From: Rhodanobacteraceae bacterium | Lineage (GTDB): Bacteria; Pseudomonadota; Gammaproteobacteria; Xanthomonadales; Rhodanobacteraceae | Direction: 5' to 3' | Assembly (NCBI GenBank): GCA_009996615.1 | Contig: JAACZU010000021.1 | Span: forward strand, 1-49,200 | DNA length: 49,200 nucleotides | Part shown: positions 8,203-19,992 of the stretch, in pieces | Layout: each line of letters starts with the position of its first letter | How positions within the stretch are numbered: the stretch's first letter is position 1 | Made by a program: the position numbers and the translations under genes | The notes under the pieces: model-generated | Databases searched by the model: none | Told to the model about the DNA's origin: nothing | The model's input: the letters and a program-made list of their open reading frames with translations, nothing else

Positions 8203-8832
8203 TCAGGAATGCTTGAGGACGATGTGATAGACCACGTTGCCGGCATCGCGGCAGCGGTCGATCGCCTTCTCCAGCAGTTCGAACAGGTCCTTCAGCAGCA
8301 GGATGCGGATCGGGTCGTGGCGGCCGCTGTAGAGGTCGCGGTACAGCTCCAGCAGCAGGCGGTCGGCCTCGTTCTCGATCGCCTGCAGGCGATCGTTGAG
8401 CCCCTTCATCACTTCGAGGTTCATGCCCTTGCGCAACTGCGCGACCATCTGCGCGATGACCTCGGTGGCGCGCTCGAGCAGCACCGCACGCGACTGGAAA
8501 TCGATGTCGCCGAGGCGGTCCGCGGCCAGCGCATAGCGCTCGGCGAACTTCGAGGTGGTCTTGGTGATCTTGTTCAGCGCCGCCGACAGGGCCTCGATGT
8601 CCTCGCGGTCGAGCGCGGTGACGAAGGTGTTGACCAGCTCCTGGCTGATTTGCGCGGCCAGGTCCTTCTCGCGCATGCGCGCGAGCTGGAACTCGTCCAG
8701 CGAAGGCGCCAGCGGGCGCGCCTGGAACATGTGCACGAGGGCGGCGGCGGATGCGCGCGCGGCGTCCGCGCTGGCCTCCAGCAAACCATAGAACTTGTCG
8801 CCCTTGCCGAAAATCGTCTGCAGCGAAAACAT
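8203..8832 (-). CDS. DUF47 family PhoU-like regulator of phosphate transport
   Basis: The 209-residue helical protein starts MFSLQTIFGKGDKFYGLLE and continues with the typical DUF47 pattern of long amphipathic helices (VALDREDIEALSAALNKI-like region at about 75-95, ending DAGNVVYHIVLKH). DUF47 proteins resemble PhoU and are encoded next to pit genes, where they are thought to control or assist the transporter. It is cytoplasmic, with no signal peptide. An upstream ATG at 8994 was rejected because that part has low-complexity, Arg-rich translation unlike the family. Confidence 0.9.
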   Translation of the reverse strand: MFSLQTIFGKGDKFYGLLEASADAARASAAALVHMFQARPLAPSLDEFQLARMREKDLAAQISQELVNTFVTALDREDIEALSAALNKITKTTSKFAERYALAADRLGDIDFQSRAVLLERATEVIAQMVAQLRKGMNLEVMKGLNDRLQAIENEADRLLLELYRDLYSGRHDPIRILLLKDLFELLEKAIDRCRDAGNVVYHIVLKHS

Positions 8833-9159
8833 GGATGGTCCTGGCTGGGGTCGGGAGCGGACCGTCCTGCCCGCCCGACGCGCTCGGTTCGCAGCTGTGC
8901 GCTGCTCCACCCGCCTTGCGGGCCCGGTCGCTGGCGCGACCGCGACCCGCGCACGCTCCATCCGGGATCGCGCGGCAGGGTGTTTTCCCAACACCCCGCG
9001 GCTCGCGCCCGATCCCAGCAGCCTGGGCGGACCCGACGCAGGGCCTTCAAGTGTGTGACATATATGTTACCGCAGCCGCGGTGCCGCGCGCGCCCCCGAT
9101 TGCGGCGGCATCCACCCGCGTTGCTACACTCCGATGCACACCCGAATCGTGGCCTGGGG
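8833..9159. promoter_or_regulatory. 327-bp divergent intergenic region with hairpin and AT-rich palindrome
   Basis: The region separates the phosphate operon from the CNNM/CBS gene. It contains a hairpin, GGGTGTTTTCCCAACACCC at 8978-8996, and a 16-bp near-perfect palindrome, GTGACATATATGTTAC at 9055-9070, the most AT-rich spot in the neighbourhood. The palindrome is a plausible operator, but it does not match the Pho box I know closely enough to name a regulator. Confidence 0.45.
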
Positions 9160-10455
9160 ATGCTGATCGAATTCGTCCTGGTGGTCCTGCTGGCGCTGTG
9201 CAACGGCTTCTTCGCGCTCAGCGAGATGGCGCTGATGACGGCACGCCGGAGCCGCCTCAAGCAGCTCGCGCAAGAAGGCAGCCGGCGCGCGGAGGCGGCG
9301 CTCGTGCTGGCGCAGAAGCCGGAAGGTTTCCTCGCCACCGTCCAGGTGTTCATCACGCTGTTGCAGATCGGTGTCGGCGCGGCGCTCGGCGCCGACATCG
9401 GCAAGCGCATCGGCGTGGCCTTCGCCGCGCTCGACCTGCCCGGCCTGGCCGCGTACAACGTCGCGATCGGCGTGGCCATCAGCGTCACCTGCATCACCTT
9501 CCTCAACATGCTGCTCGGCGAGCTGGCGCCCAAGCGCATGGCGCTGGTCGACCCGGAGAAGTTCGCCACCGCAGTCGCGCTGCCGATGCGCCTCATGACC
9601 TGGCTGGCTACGCCGTTCACGGTCCTGCTGACCAGCCTGACGCGCCTGCTGCTGCGCGCGCTGCGCATGGACCACATCCGGCGCGGCCACGTCAGCGAGG
9701 AGGAGATCCGCCTGCTGGTCGCCGAGGGCGTCGACCAGGGCGTGATCGACACCGACGAGCGCAACATGGTCAACCGCGTGCTGCGCCTGGGCGACCGCAG
9801 CGTCGACAGCGTGATGACGCCGCGCACGCGCATCGCCTGGCTCGATGCGGCCGCACCGCGCGAGGACAACCTCCAGACCATGCGCGAGCAGCCGTATTCG
9901 CGCTACCCGGTCTATCGCGGCGACGAGCAGGAGGTGCTCGGCGTACTCGAGGTCAAGCGCGTCGTCGCGCGCGTGCTGGGCGACACGGGCACCGACCTGT
10001 TCGCCACGCTGCGCAAGCCGCTGTACGTGCCGGCGACCGCGCGCGCGCTGGACCTGCTGGAGGAATTCCGCGACGCGGAGACGCCACTGGCGCTGGTCGT
10101 GGACGAATACGGCGACATCGAGGGGCTGGTCACGCTCAACGACCTGCTGTCGGCGGTGGTCGGCATGGCCGCCACGATGGGCGTCGAAGCGCACGCGCAT
10201 CCGATCGTGCAGCGCGACGACGGCAGTTGGCTGGTCGACGGCAGCGTCGCCGCCGACGACCTGCGCGAACTGCTCGGCCTGGCGCGGCTGCCGAACGAGG
10301 ACGAGCACGACTTCCGCACCGCCGCCGGCATGGTCATGGCGCAGTTCGGCCGCATCCCGCAGGCGGGCGAGCACTTCAGCTGGAACGGCTTCCGCTTCGA
10401 GGTCGTCGACCTCGACGGCGCGCGCATCGACAAGATTCTGATTGCGAAGACGTGA
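9160..10455 (+). CDS. CNNM/CBS/CorC-domain membrane protein (hemolysin-C-like family)
   Basis: The 431-residue protein has an N-terminal CNNM (DUF21) membrane domain (about 1-165, with NGFFALSEMALMTARRSRL at 15-33), a pair of CBS domains (about 217-335) and a C-terminal CorC/HlyC domain (about 350-430). Family members are inner-membrane proteins linked to magnesium and cobalt efflux or resistance; the old hemolysin label is historical. The ATG at 9160 fits the family start MLIEFVLVV. It stands alone, divergent from the phosphate operon and convergent with trmJ. Confidence 0.9.
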   Translation: MLIEFVLVVLLALCNGFFALSEMALMTARRSRLKQLAQEGSRRAEAALVLAQKPEGFLATVQVFITLLQIGVGAALGADIGKRIGVAFAALDLPGLAAYNVAIGVAISVTCITFLNMLLGELAPKRMALVDPEKFATAVALPMRLMTWLATPFTVLLTSLTRLLLRALRMDHIRRGHVSEEEIRLLVAEGVDQGVIDTDERNMVNRVLRLGDRSVDSVMTPRTRIAWLDAAAPREDNLQTMREQPYSRYPVYRGDEQEVLGVLEVKRVVARVLGDTGTDLFATLRKPLYVPATARALDLLEEFRDAETPLALVVDEYGDIEGLVTLNDLLSAVVGMAATMGVEAHAHPIVQRDDGSWLVDGSVAADDLRELLGLARLPNEDEHDFRTAAGMVMAQFGRIPQAGEHFSWNGFRFEVVDLDGARIDKILIAKT

Positions 10456-10522
10456 GACGGGAGACGGGAAATGCGCCGTGTCATCTCTCACCTCTCACCT
10501 CCCACCTCTCACGTCTCCCGTC
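10454..10522. repeat. Inverted repeat between convergent genes
   Basis: GACGGGAGACG at the left end pairs with CGTCTCCCGTC at the right end, with several CTCACCTC/CTCACCTCCC units between them. It covers the stop codons of both the CNNM gene and trmJ. It could act as a bidirectional transcription end or be another mobile intergenic repeat. Confidence 0.55.
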
Positions 10523-11270
10523 CAGCCAGGCTCGCCATGCGTTCGGCGTCGGCGAGGATGCCGCGCAGGATGCGCAGCTCGCGCTGGTCCGGCTGCGCGC
10601 GCAGGAACAGGCGACGCAGGCGTTGCAGGATCGTGCGCGGCGAGCGGCCCTTGTGGAAGTCGATCGCGTCCAGCGTGCGCGCCAGGTGCACGAAGAAGTC
10701 CTCCAGCTCGGCCGCGTCCGCCGGCGGCTCGCTGCGCGCCTGTGTCGCCGCGGCATGGCCGGCCAGCCACGCCATGCGCAGCTCGTAGGCGACCACCTGC
10801 ACCGCCTGCGCGAGATTCAACGACGGACAGGCCGGGTCGCTCGGAATCGCGATTGCCGCGTGGCACAGCTTGATCTCGTCGTTGTCGAGGCCGACGCGCT
10901 CGTTGCCGAACAGCAGCGCGACGCGCTGCCCGGCGGCGACCGCGTCCAGCACGCGCTGCGCGGCCTGGCGCGGGTCGAATTCGTCGAGCGCGACGCCGCG
11001 GCGCCGCGCGGTCGCGCCGAGCACGAACTGGCAGTCGGCGATCGCCGAGGGCAGGTCGGCGCTGACCACGGCAGCGTCCAGCACATCGATCGCCGACGCC
11101 GCCAGTGCGGTCGCCTCGCGGTGCGGGAACGCCTGCGGCGTGACCAGCACAAGGCGGCGCATGCCCATCGTGCCGATGGCGCGCGCGGCGGCGCCGATGT
11201 TGCCCGGATGCGAGGTGTTGACGAGCACGAAGCGGACGGCGTCGAGCGCAGTGGGTGGGGTATCGGTCAT
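10509..11270 (-). CDS. trmJ: tRNA (cytidine/uridine-2'-O-)-methyltransferase
   Basis: The 253-residue SPOUT methyltransferase 2'-O-methylates position 32 of tRNAs in E. coli. The N-terminal RNA/SAM region NTSHPGNIGAAARAIGTMG (about 18-36) and the knot motifs LLFGNERVGLDNDE and IPSDPACPSLNLAQAVQVV identify it; the C-terminal extension (about 170-253) is the tRNA-binding part seen in TrmJ. The ATG at 11270 was preferred to one at 11297 because it gives the usual length. It is divergent from suhB, its usual chromosomal neighbour. Confidence 0.93.
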   Translation of the reverse strand: MTDTPPTALDAVRFVLVNTSHPGNIGAAARAIGTMGMRRLVLVTPQAFPHREATALAASAIDVLDAAVVSADLPSAIADCQFVLGATARRRGVALDEFDPRQAAQRVLDAVAAGQRVALLFGNERVGLDNDEIKLCHAAIAIPSDPACPSLNLAQAVQVVAYELRMAWLAGHAAATQARSEPPADAAELEDFFVHLARTLDAIDFHKGRSPRTILQRLRRLFLRAQPDQRELRILRGILADAERMASLAGRET

Positions 11271-11390
11271 GGCTGAAGGCGTCGTGGAAGCAGGCATCGG
11301 TTTGGTCGGCGCGGGTCGATCTGTTAACCTCGGCGCCCTTGCGCGCCCGGCGCGCCCCGTTCTTTCCCAGCCCGCCCAGCGGAACCAGCT

Positions 11391-12191
11391 ATGTCAAGAC
11401 CCGCCGTCAATGTCGCGGTGCGCGCCGCGCGCGCCGCAGGCAACATCATCCTGCGCTACATGAATCGCCTGGACAGCCTCGAGGTCGTCGAGAAGCAGCG
11501 CCACGACTACGTCTCCGAGGTCGACCGGCTCGCCGAAACCGAAATCATACGCGAACTCAAGCGCGCGTATCCGCGCGATGCGTTCCTCGCCGAGGAATCC
11601 GGCGCGATCGGCAAGGCGCGCAACACCTGGGTCATCGATCCGCTCGACGGCACGCACAACTACCTGCGCGGGTTTCCACATTTCGCGGTGTCGATCGGCC
11701 TGCTCGAGAACGGCGAGCCGACGCTGGGCGTCATCTACGATCCGCTGCGCGACGAACTGTTCACCGCCGACAAGGGCAACGGCGCGTACCTCAACGACCG
11801 CCGCATCCGCGTCGGCCGCCGCGACGGACTCGCCGGCGCGCTGCTGACGACCGGCTTTCCGTACCGCCAGCGCCGCCACCTGGACGCGCAACTGGGCATG
11901 ACGCGCGCGCTGCTGGCCGAAGCCGAGGACATCCGCCGCACCGGTTCGGCGGCGCTGGACCTGGCCTACGTCGCCGCCGGCCGCTTCGATGGCTATTACG
12001 AGATCGGCCTGCTGCCGTGGGACATGGCGGCCGGCTGCGTGCTGGTGCGCGAAGCCGGCGGGCGATACTGCGACTTCGGCGGCCGCGATGGCCTGCCCGA
12101 GACCGGCAACCTGATCGCCGGCAACGTGCCGGTGGTCGCTGCGATGGTCAAGGCGATCGCGCCGGAACTGCCGCCGGTACTGCTGCGCTGA
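11391..12191 (+). CDS. suhB: Inositol-1-monophosphatase family protein, SuhB-type
   Basis: The 266-residue cytoplasmic enzyme carries the metal-dependent phosphatase motifs: LAEESG (66-71), the DPLDGT box (83-88, with Asp83 and Asp86 binding metal) and WDMAAGCVLVREAGG (210-224, with Asp211). In E. coli SuhB dephosphorylates inositol monophosphates and also works with the Nus factors on ribosomal RNA transcription. The second role is an inference here. It faces trmJ across a 120-bp promoter region and is followed by a strong terminator. Confidence 0.93.
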   Translation: MSRPAVNVAVRAARAAGNIILRYMNRLDSLEVVEKQRHDYVSEVDRLAETEIIRELKRAYPRDAFLAEESGAIGKARNTWVIDPLDGTHNYLRGFPHFAVSIGLLENGEPTLGVIYDPLRDELFTADKGNGAYLNDRRIRVGRRDGLAGALLTTGFPYRQRRHLDAQLGMTRALLAEAEDIRRTGSAALDLAYVAAGRFDGYYEIGLLPWDMAAGCVLVREAGGRYCDFGGRDGLPETGNLIAGNVPVVAAMVKAIAPELPPVLLR

Positions 12192-12313
12192 GAGGCTGGG
12201 CGCAGTTCATCGCCGCACCCGGTTCCAAGCCGTCGAACGCGACGCGCTCGCCGGCCGGTCAACACACTCCCTGCCGGCCGCGTCGCGGACTTGTACGCCT
12301 CGCGGGCACACGC

Positions 12314-12347
12314 AAAAAAAGGCGCGCCGTGCGGCGCGCCTTTTTTT
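12314..12347. terminator. Bidirectional rho-independent terminator
   Basis: A perfect GGCGCGCC/GGCGCGCC stem with a four-base loop is flanked by seven A on the left and seven T on the right, so it can end transcription from both suhB (plus) and gcvH (minus). The rest of 12192-12373 holds no gene. Confidence 0.93.
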
Positions 12348-12373
12348 GCTCCAAGACCTGGCCGTGCGGCCGA

Positions 12374-12772
12374 TCAGTGGTCTTCGCTCTCGATCAGCTC
12401 GGCGTAGGCATCCGGATCGAGCAGCTCGCCCAGCTCCTCGGCGAGGTTGTCCGGCTTGACCACGAACAGCCAGCCGTCGCCGTAGGCGTCTTCGTTGATC
12501 GTCTCGGGCTTGTCCGGCAGCGCCTCGTTGACCGCGACGATCTCGCCGGAGACTGGCGCGTAGACGTCCGACGCCGCCTTCACCGACTCGACCACCGCGA
12601 CCGCATTGCCGGCCTTGACCGTGTCGCCGACGCTCGGCAGCTCGACGTAGACGAGGTCGCCGAGCAGGCCCTGCGCATGGTCGGAGATGCCGACCGTGAC
12701 CGTGCCCTTGTCCTCGACACGCGCCCACTCGTGGGATTTCGTGAACTTCAGATCGCCGGGGATCTCTTGCAT
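12374..12772 (-). CDS. gcvH: Glycine cleavage system H protein
   Basis: The 132-residue lipoyl carrier shuttles the aminomethyl group between the P, T and L proteins of the glycine cleavage complex. The lipoylation site is Lys65 in [10 protein letters not shown] (60-69), within the single lipoyl domain; [11 protein letters not shown] at 10-20 is the family start. It is 66 bp downstream of gcvT on the same strand. A TAGAAT at 12807-12812 could be a separate -10 for it. gcvP is not in the window. Confidence 0.96.
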   Translation of the reverse strand: MQEIPGDLKFTKSHEWARVEDKGTVTVGISDHAQGLLGDLVYVELPSVGDTVKAGNAVAVVESVKAASDVYAPVSGEIVAVNEALPDKPETINEDAYGDGWLFVVKPDNLAEELGELLDPDAYAELIESEDH

Positions 12773-12838
12773 GGCCTGTGTTCCTGGATGAATGCAGCGA
12801 GCGCGGATTCTAGCAACAACGTATCGCGAGCGGACCGC

Positions 12839-13939
<1,101 letters not shown>

Positions 13940-14015
13940 GGCGTGCCTCGACAAAAAGGAGTCGCACATTATCGCATGCCGCCCTGCGGCGACGGGACGC
14001 TGCCGCCGGCCCGCG

Positions 14016-14459
14016 TCAGTCGAGCGGCCGCACCGTGAAGGTCGTGCCGCTGACCGAGACGATCTCGACCTTGCTGCCGACCGGCAAGTCCGGCCCTTCC
14101 GCGAGCCACTCGCCGTCGCCGACCGCGACCTTGCCGCGGCCGTTGACGATCGCCTCGCACACGAGCACGTGGCGGCCGACCATGCGCTGGCCGCGCCGGT
14201 TCAGCAGCGGCTGGTCGTTGCGCACCTCGGCGCGCGGGCGGATGTATTTCCAGTACACCAGGCAGCTCGCGATCGCGAGCACGCCGAACGCGACCGCCTG
14301 CGCCAGCACCGGCAGGTTCGGCGCCAGCAGCATGAGCACGCCCATCAGGCCGGCGGCGACGCCGATCCAGAGCAGGAAATAGCCCGGCGCGAGCATTTCC
14401 GCGGCGATCAGCACCAGCGCCAGCAGCCACCAGCCGTAGTGGTTCACGAGATTGTCCAT
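14016..14459 (-). CDS. NfeD family membrane protein
   Basis: The 147-residue protein has two or three membrane helices in the first 75 residues and a C-terminal OB-fold-like domain (about 85-147) with [12 protein letters not shown] and [16 protein letters not shown], typical of short NfeD proteins. These work with SPFH/band-7 proteins in membrane microdomains, and here the SPFH partner is immediately upstream. The start at 14459 ([13 protein letters not shown]) excludes about 50 codons that would be translated from a palindromic repeat. Confidence 0.9.
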   Translation of the reverse strand: MDNLVNHYGWWLLALVLIAAEMLAPGYFLLWIGVAAGLMGVLMLLAPNLPVLAQAVAFGVLAIASCLVYWKYIRPRAEVRNDQPLLNRRGQRMVGRHVLVCEAIVNGRGKVAVGDGEWLAEGPDLPVGSKVEIVSVSGTTFTVRPLD

Positions 14460-14491
14460 CGACAGGCATCCACCGTGTGACGACCGTATTC

Positions 14492-14573
14492 TCGTCGCCC
14501 CGGCGGACGCCGGGGCCCAGTGACTCGGGAGTCGTTGCCAGAGGCACTGGGTCCCGGCCTGCGCCGGGACGAC
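14492..14573. repeat. Palindromic intergenic repeat (REP-like), copy 2
   Basis: Arms CGTCGCCCCGGCGGACGCC (about 14493-14511) and GGCCTGCGCCGGGACGACG (about 14556-14573), plus inner CCCAGTG/CACTGGG pairs, form a long hairpin in the 124-bp gap between the SPFH and NfeD genes. It is the same family as 262-343. It would separate the two cistrons by a stable stem in the mRNA. Confidence 0.8.
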
Positions 14574-14583
14574 GGCAGGGGAT

Positions 14584-15549
14584 TCAGCGCGGCGGCGCCG
14601 CCGGGGCACGCGGCGCTGCCGGCGGCCGCGGTGCGCCCTGCTCGCCCAGCGCGTTCTTCGCCAGCTCGGCGATGCCGGCGAGCGAGCCGAGCACGCCGGT
14701 CGCCTCGATCGGCAACAGCAGCATCTTCTGGTTCGGCGAATCGGCCATCGCCTTCAGCGCCTCGACGTACTTGTTGGCGACGAAGTAGTTGATCGCGTTG
14801 ATGTTGCCTTCGGCGATCGCGGTCGACACCAGCGCGGTCGCCTTCGCCTCCGCCGCGGCCAGGCGTTCGCGCGCCTCGGCCTCGCGGAACGCGGCTTCCT
14901 TCTGGCCCTCGGCGGCCAGGATCACCGACTGCTTCTCGCCCTCGGCCTTGAGGATCGCGGCCTGGCGGAAGCCCTCGGCCTCGAGGATGTTCGCGCGCTT
15001 CTCGCGCTCGGCCTTCATCTGGCGCGCCATCGAATCGACCAGGTCGCGCGGCGGCTGGATGTCCTTCAGCTCGATGCGCGTGACCTTCAGGCCCCACGGG
15101 TGCGTCGCTTCGTCGACCACGCGCAGCAGCGCGGCGTTGATCTGGTCGCGCTTGGACAGCGATTCGTCGAGATCCAGGCCGCCGAGCACGGTGCGGATGT
15201 TGGTCATCACGAGGTTGATGACCGCGATCTCGAGGTGGGCGACCTCGTAGGCGGCCTTGGCCGCGTCGAGCACCTGGAAGAACACGATGCCATCGACCTT
15301 GACCACCGCGTTGTCCTTGGTGATCACGTCCTGCGACGGCACGTCGAGCACCTGCTCCATCATGTTCATCTTGTGGCCGACGTTCTGCACGACCGGGATC
15401 AGCAGGTGGAAGCCCGGCGTCAGCGTGTGCGTGTACTTGCCCCAGCGCTCGACGGTCCACTCATAGCCCTGCGGCACGATGCGCACGAGCTTGTACAGGC
15501 CGACCACGACGACGGCGACGATGATCAGCGGCAGGATGGCCATGCCCAT
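14584..15549 (-). CDS. SPFH/band-7 (stomatin-like) membrane protein, QmcA-type
   Basis: The 321-residue protein has one N-terminal membrane helix (about 3-22), the band-7 domain (about 22-190, [15 protein letters not shown] onward) and a long Ala/Glu-rich coiled coil (about 190-260), then a Pro-rich tail. Such proteins form oligomers in membrane microdomains and scaffold or control membrane proteases. The first ATG (15549) has a good ribosome-binding site (GGGGAGAG), while the second Met two codons on is also possible. It pairs with NfeD downstream. Confidence 0.93.
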   Translation of the reverse strand: MGMAILPLIIVAVVVVGLYKLVRIVPQGYEWTVERWGKYTHTLTPGFHLLIPVVQNVGHKMNMMEQVLDVPSQDVITKDNAVVKVDGIVFFQVLDAAKAAYEVAHLEIAVINLVMTNIRTVLGGLDLDESLSKRDQINAALLRVVDEATHPWGLKVTRIELKDIQPPRDLVDSMARQMKAEREKRANILEAEGFRQAAILKAEGEKQSVILAAEGQKEAAFREAEARERLAAAEAKATALVSTAIAEGNINAINYFVANKYVEALKAMADSPNQKMLLLPIEATGVLGSLAGIAELAKNALGEQGAPRPPAAPRAPAAPPR

Positions 15550-15582
15550 TGCTCTCCCCGGATGGAATGGTGTGTGTATCCG

Positions 15583-15588
15583 AGTATA
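15583..15588 (-). promoter_or_regulatory. Candidate -10 element for the SPFH-nfeD operon
   Basis: TATACT on the minus strand lies 33 bases upstream of the SPFH start codon, in a GC-rich setting. No clear -35. Confidence 0.35.
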
Positions 15589-15642
15589 CGGGCGGCGCCG
15601 GTCACGATGGCGACCGCGACTTGCGGGAGCGGCAGGATCGGT

Positions 15643-15726
15643 GCGTAGGCTGGGCGCCCGCAAGCCGACCGGCAGGAACCCAAGCAATGGCATCGCGCCG
15701 GCCGCGCTACGCGCGTCCAGCCTACG
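15643..15726. repeat. GTAGGCTGG...CCAGCCTAC inverted repeat overlapping the kinase stop codon
   Basis: GTAGGCTGGGC at about 15645-15655 and CCAGCCTAC at 15717-15725 are inverted, with a variable centre. The right arm contains the TAG stop of the histidine kinase gene (15722-15724), so the repeat appears to define where the protein ends. Confidence 0.65.
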
Positions 15727-17032
15727 CCTGCTGCGGCAGGACCAGGCTGACCGCGAGGCCGCCCTCGGGCCGGTTGGCCAGGTGCACGCGGCCGCCGTGC
15801 GCCTCGGCGATCTCGCGCACGAGCGCGAGGCCAAGGCCCGAGCCGCTGCGCTTGGTCGAGTAGAACGGCACCAGCGCGTTCGCCAGCACGGTCTCGCTCA
15901 TGCCGCTGCCGCGGTCGGCGACCTCGATGCGCAGTTCACGCGCGCCGCGCGCCACCGCCAGCTCGATCGCCTCGGCCGGCCCGCCCGACTCGTGCGCGTT
16001 CTTGAGCAGGTTGATCAGCGCCTGCTCGACCTGCGCGCGGTCGAACCAGCCCGGCTGCCCCGGCAGCGTGCCGGCGACGCGGAAAGGATAGTGCCGCGCC
16101 AGCGCATCGAGGAACGGCGCCCACGCGATCGATTCCGGCCGCGGCGTGGGCAGTTTTGCAAAGCGCGCATAGCCCTGGATGAAGCCCTCCAGGTGCCGCG
16201 TGCGCTCCTCGACCGTGTCGAACACGACGTTCAGGCGTTTCACGTCGCCGAGGCGCGCCAGCTCGCGCCCGGAGTGCGCCAGCGAGCGGATCGGTCCGAG
16301 CGAGTTGTTCAGCTCGTGGCTGATCACGCGGATCACCTTCTTCCAGGTCGCCACCTCCTGCCGCGCCAGCTCGCGCGTGAGCCGCTTGATCTGGAACAGC
16401 CGGTGCGCGCGGCCCTGCAGGTTGAACGTGCGCTGCGACAGGTGGAAGGTTTCCTCCTCGTCGTCGATCGCCGCGCTGAACAGGCCGTCGCCGTGCTCGG
16501 CGATCGCGCGCGCGAGCGGCGCGGGCGCGCCGGCGACGATCGCGTCGAAACGCTCGCCCTGAAACGGCCGGCCGCCGTTGAGCAGCTGCCGCGCGGCGAG
16601 GTTCGCATACACGACGTGGCCGCGCGCCTCGACCAGCACCAGCGCGGTCGGCGTGTTCTGCACCACGGTGTCGAGCAGCAGCTCGCGCTGGAACAGGTGC
16701 TGGCGCTGCTCGCGCAGCACGCGACCGAGCTCGTTGTGCGCGGCGACCAGCTCGCCGAGCTCGTCGCGCCGGCGCGTGCCGATCGAGAAGCTGAAGTCGC
16801 CGTCGCGGAACGCGACCACGCTGCCCGACAGCGCGCGGATCAGCGCCCCGACCGGCCGCGCCAGCAGCCGCGCGAACACGAGCGCTGGGATCGCCAATGC
16901 CAGCACGGCGGCCGCTGCGCCGAGCCACGGCGAACCGAGCGCGGTCGTCGCCCACGCCGCCAGCGCCGCCGAAGCGACCAGCACGACCGCGAGCGCGGCG
17001 GCGAGCTTTCCTTCCAGCGAGATGAGGCGCAT
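15722..17032 (-). CDS. Membrane sensor histidine kinase, NtrY-like
   Basis: The 436-residue protein has two N-terminal helices (about 10-55), a HAMP-like segment (about 58-110), a PAS-like domain (about 115-180) and a kinase core. The H-box is [18 protein letters not shown] with His239 as the predicted phosphorylation site; the ATPase domain shows [11 protein letters not shown] (N-box), DRGSGM (G1) and GSGLGLAL (G2). It is the partner of the NtrC-type regulator just upstream and the last gene of the exporter operon. The ATG at 17032 directly follows a repeat and has no visible Shine-Dalgarno sequence. The periplasmic loop is very short, so sensing may be within the membrane or through the PAS domain. 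Confidence 0.9.
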   Translation of the reverse strand: MRLISLEGKLAAALAVVLVASAALAAWATTALGSPWLGAAAAVLALAIPALVFARLLARPVGALIRALSGSVVAFRDGDFSFSIGTRRRDELGELVAAHNELGRVLREQRQHLFQRELLLDTVVQNTPTALVLVEARGHVVYANLAARQLLNGGRPFQGERFDAIVAGAPAPLARAIAEHGDGLFSAAIDDEEETFHLSQRTFNLQGRAHRLFQIKRLTRELARQEVATWKKVIRVISHELNNSLGPIRSLAHSGRELARLGDVKRLNVVFDTVEERTRHLEGFIQGYARFAKLPTPRPESIAWAPFLDALARHYPFRVAGTLPGQPGWFDRAQVEQALINLLKNAHESGGPAEAIELAVARGARELRIEVADRGSGMSETVLANALVPFYSTKRSGSGLGLALVREIAEAHGGRVHLANRPEGGLAVSLVLPQQA

Positions 17033-17033
17033 G

Positions 17034-17187
17034 GGAGCCGGGATTAGGGAATCGGGATTGGGGATTCGGGAAAAGCTGGAGCGGTCATGGCGATCGGAAC
17101 TGGACCCACGCATTCGGGCCAGCAGGCCTTCGCGATATGTTGCGCCAGTCGCGCGCGCATGCGTGTCCTTTCACCAATCCCGAATCC

Positions 17188-17212
<25 letters not shown>
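17034..17212. repeat. GGGATTAGGGAATC inverted-repeat element between regulator and kinase
   Basis: Left arm CCGGGATTAGGGAATCGGG (from 17038) and right arm CCCTAATCCCGAATCCCGG (to 17211) flank a variable centre of about 100 bases. It fills the whole gap; the last four codons and the TAG of the regulator (G-I-R-D-stop) are read from the right arm. Confidence 0.85.
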
Positions 17213-18531
<1,319 letters not shown>

Positions 18532-18602
18532 GGAGTCGTGGTCGCTGGGTTGGTGTCGGCGCATGGCGGCTGGGATGCAGCCACGCGAGGAAGGGTTGCG
18601 TT

Positions 18603-18775
18603 TTAGGGGCGAGGGACCAGGGGCTAGGGATTAGGGGCGAGGGCGCAAGAATCGGCAACCGGATCAAGTGTGCGATGGTGCTACAAAAGGCGCCGGCTGT
18701 AGGACCTTTCCCGGTCGGAACCGGGGTGAGATTGTCGCGCCCTCGCCCCTGTCCCCTAACCCCTGGCCCCTGCTC
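18603..18775. repeat. GGGGCGAGGGACCAGGGGC inverted-repeat element
   Basis: A left arm of AGGGGCGAGGGACCAGGGG and TAGGGATTAGGGGCGAGGG units and a right arm of CCCTCGCCCCTGTCCCC and TAACCCCTGGCCCCTG flank about 80 bases. It occupies most of the 246-bp gap between permease 2 and the regulator. Its sequence differs from the GGGATTCGGG family but the layout is the same. Confidence 0.8.
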
Positions 18776-18777
18776 CA

Positions 18778-19989
18778 TCACACGCTCCGCGTCGCCACCG
18801 CCGGCGGCACGCGCGAGGCGCGCAGCGCGGGGCCGAGCACGGCGAGCTGGCCGAGCAGCCACAGGCAGGCGAAGCCGACCGGCACGTAGTACCACGGCAG
18901 GCGCGGTGCCTGGTAGGCCTGCATCAGCCACAGGCTCAAGGCATAGGCGAGCACGCCGCCAACGAGCAGGCCGATCGTCGTGATCACGAAGTTTTCGGTC
19001 TGGAAGTAGCGCAGGATGTCGCCCTTGGTCGCGCCCAGCGCGCGCCGCGTGCCGATCTGGCGCGTGCGCTGCGCGACCCAGAAGCTGGCCATGCCGACGA
19101 TGCCGAGCGCGGTCACCAGCAGCAGCGCGACGATGACCGTGCCGAGGATGATCGCCATCGCACGGTCGCCCGCATACGCGTCCGCGCGCGTCTGCTCCAT
19201 GCTGCGCATGCGGCCGATGATGCGGCCGGAATTGGCTTCCGCCAGCTTCTGCTCGACCGCCTTCATGACCTCGTCGCGGCGGCCCGGCTCGGTGCGCACG
19301 AGGTAACGCGAGTAGTTGCCGTAGGGCATGAAGGCCGGGATCAGCGTCGAATACTCGATCGTGCTGCTGTCGATCCATGGCTGCTGCATGCGCTCGACGA
19401 CGCCGACGATCGTGCTCGGCGGGGAATCTTCGCCGAGGTAGACCTGCTTGCCGACCGCATCGCTGTCGGGGAACAGCGTCTCGGCCAATGGCTTGGTGAC
19501 GATGACCGCGGACGGCTGGATCCTGTCGCCCTGGTCCATCGGCATGACCTCCTCGTCCTTGAAGTTGCGCCCCGCGACGAGACGCAAGCCGAATGCGCCC
19601 AGCGCATGCGAGTCGACCATGTAGAACGCGGTGTTGGCCGTCGCGCTCTTCTGCCGTGGCTGCAGGTTGATGGGCGAATTCCAGCCGCCCTGGCTGAGCG
19701 GCGTCGTGTTGGTATTGGTCGCGTCGGCAACGCCGGGCAGCTGGCGCAGCAAGGCGAGATCCGAACGCAACACGGCCTGCGCGTCGTAGCCCTGGCCGAA
19801 GCCGTTGCTGCCGAACGTGAACGTGTCGGCCTCGTTCATGCCGCTCGGGCGGTTCATGCGGTCCATGCGCTGGCCGATGATGAACAGGGCGTTGCAGACG
19901 ATCGCCAGCGTCAGCGCGACCTGCAGGCCGATCAGGATCATCGAGACCTTGCTGCGCATCAGCGCGGAGAGAATCGGACGGATTTCCAT
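18778..19989 (-). CDS. MacB-like ABC transporter permease (second permease)
   Basis: The 403-residue protein has an N-terminal helix (about 15-40), a periplasmic MacB core domain (about 45-265) and three C-terminal helices with FtsX features (RTRQIGTRRALGATKGDILRYF near 310-331). It lacks an ATPase domain, so it depends on the separate ATPase of the operon. MacB-type systems act by mechanotransmission on periplasmic or outer-leaflet substrates rather than by classical import. It probably pairs with the other permease as a heterodimer; that is an inference. The ATG at 19989 follows a repeat with no clear ribosome-binding site. Confidence 0.88.
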   Translation of the reverse strand: MEIRPILSALMRSKVSMILIGLQVALTLAIVCNALFIIGQRMDRMNRPSGMNEADTFTFGSNGFGQGYDAQAVLRSDLALLRQLPGVADATNTNTTPLSQGGWNSPINLQPRQKSATANTAFYMVDSHALGAFGLRLVAGRNFKDEEVMPMDQGDRIQPSAVIVTKPLAETLFPDSDAVGKQVYLGEDSPPSTIVGVVERMQQPWIDSSTIEYSTLIPAFMPYGNYSRYLVRTEPGRRDEVMKAVEQKLAEANSGRIIGRMRSMEQTRADAYAGDRAMAIILGTVIVALLLVTALGIVGMASFWVAQRTRQIGTRRALGATKGDILRYFQTENFVITTIGLLVGGVLAYALSLWLMQAYQAPRLPWYYVPVGFACLWLLGQLAVLGPALRASRVPPAVATRSV

Positions 19990-19992
19990 GGT

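Noticed and set aside
13940-14015. Glycine riboswitch upstream of gcvT
   Set aside because: The 76-bp gap is too short for the aptamer and I see none of its conserved helices; a simple -10 is enough.
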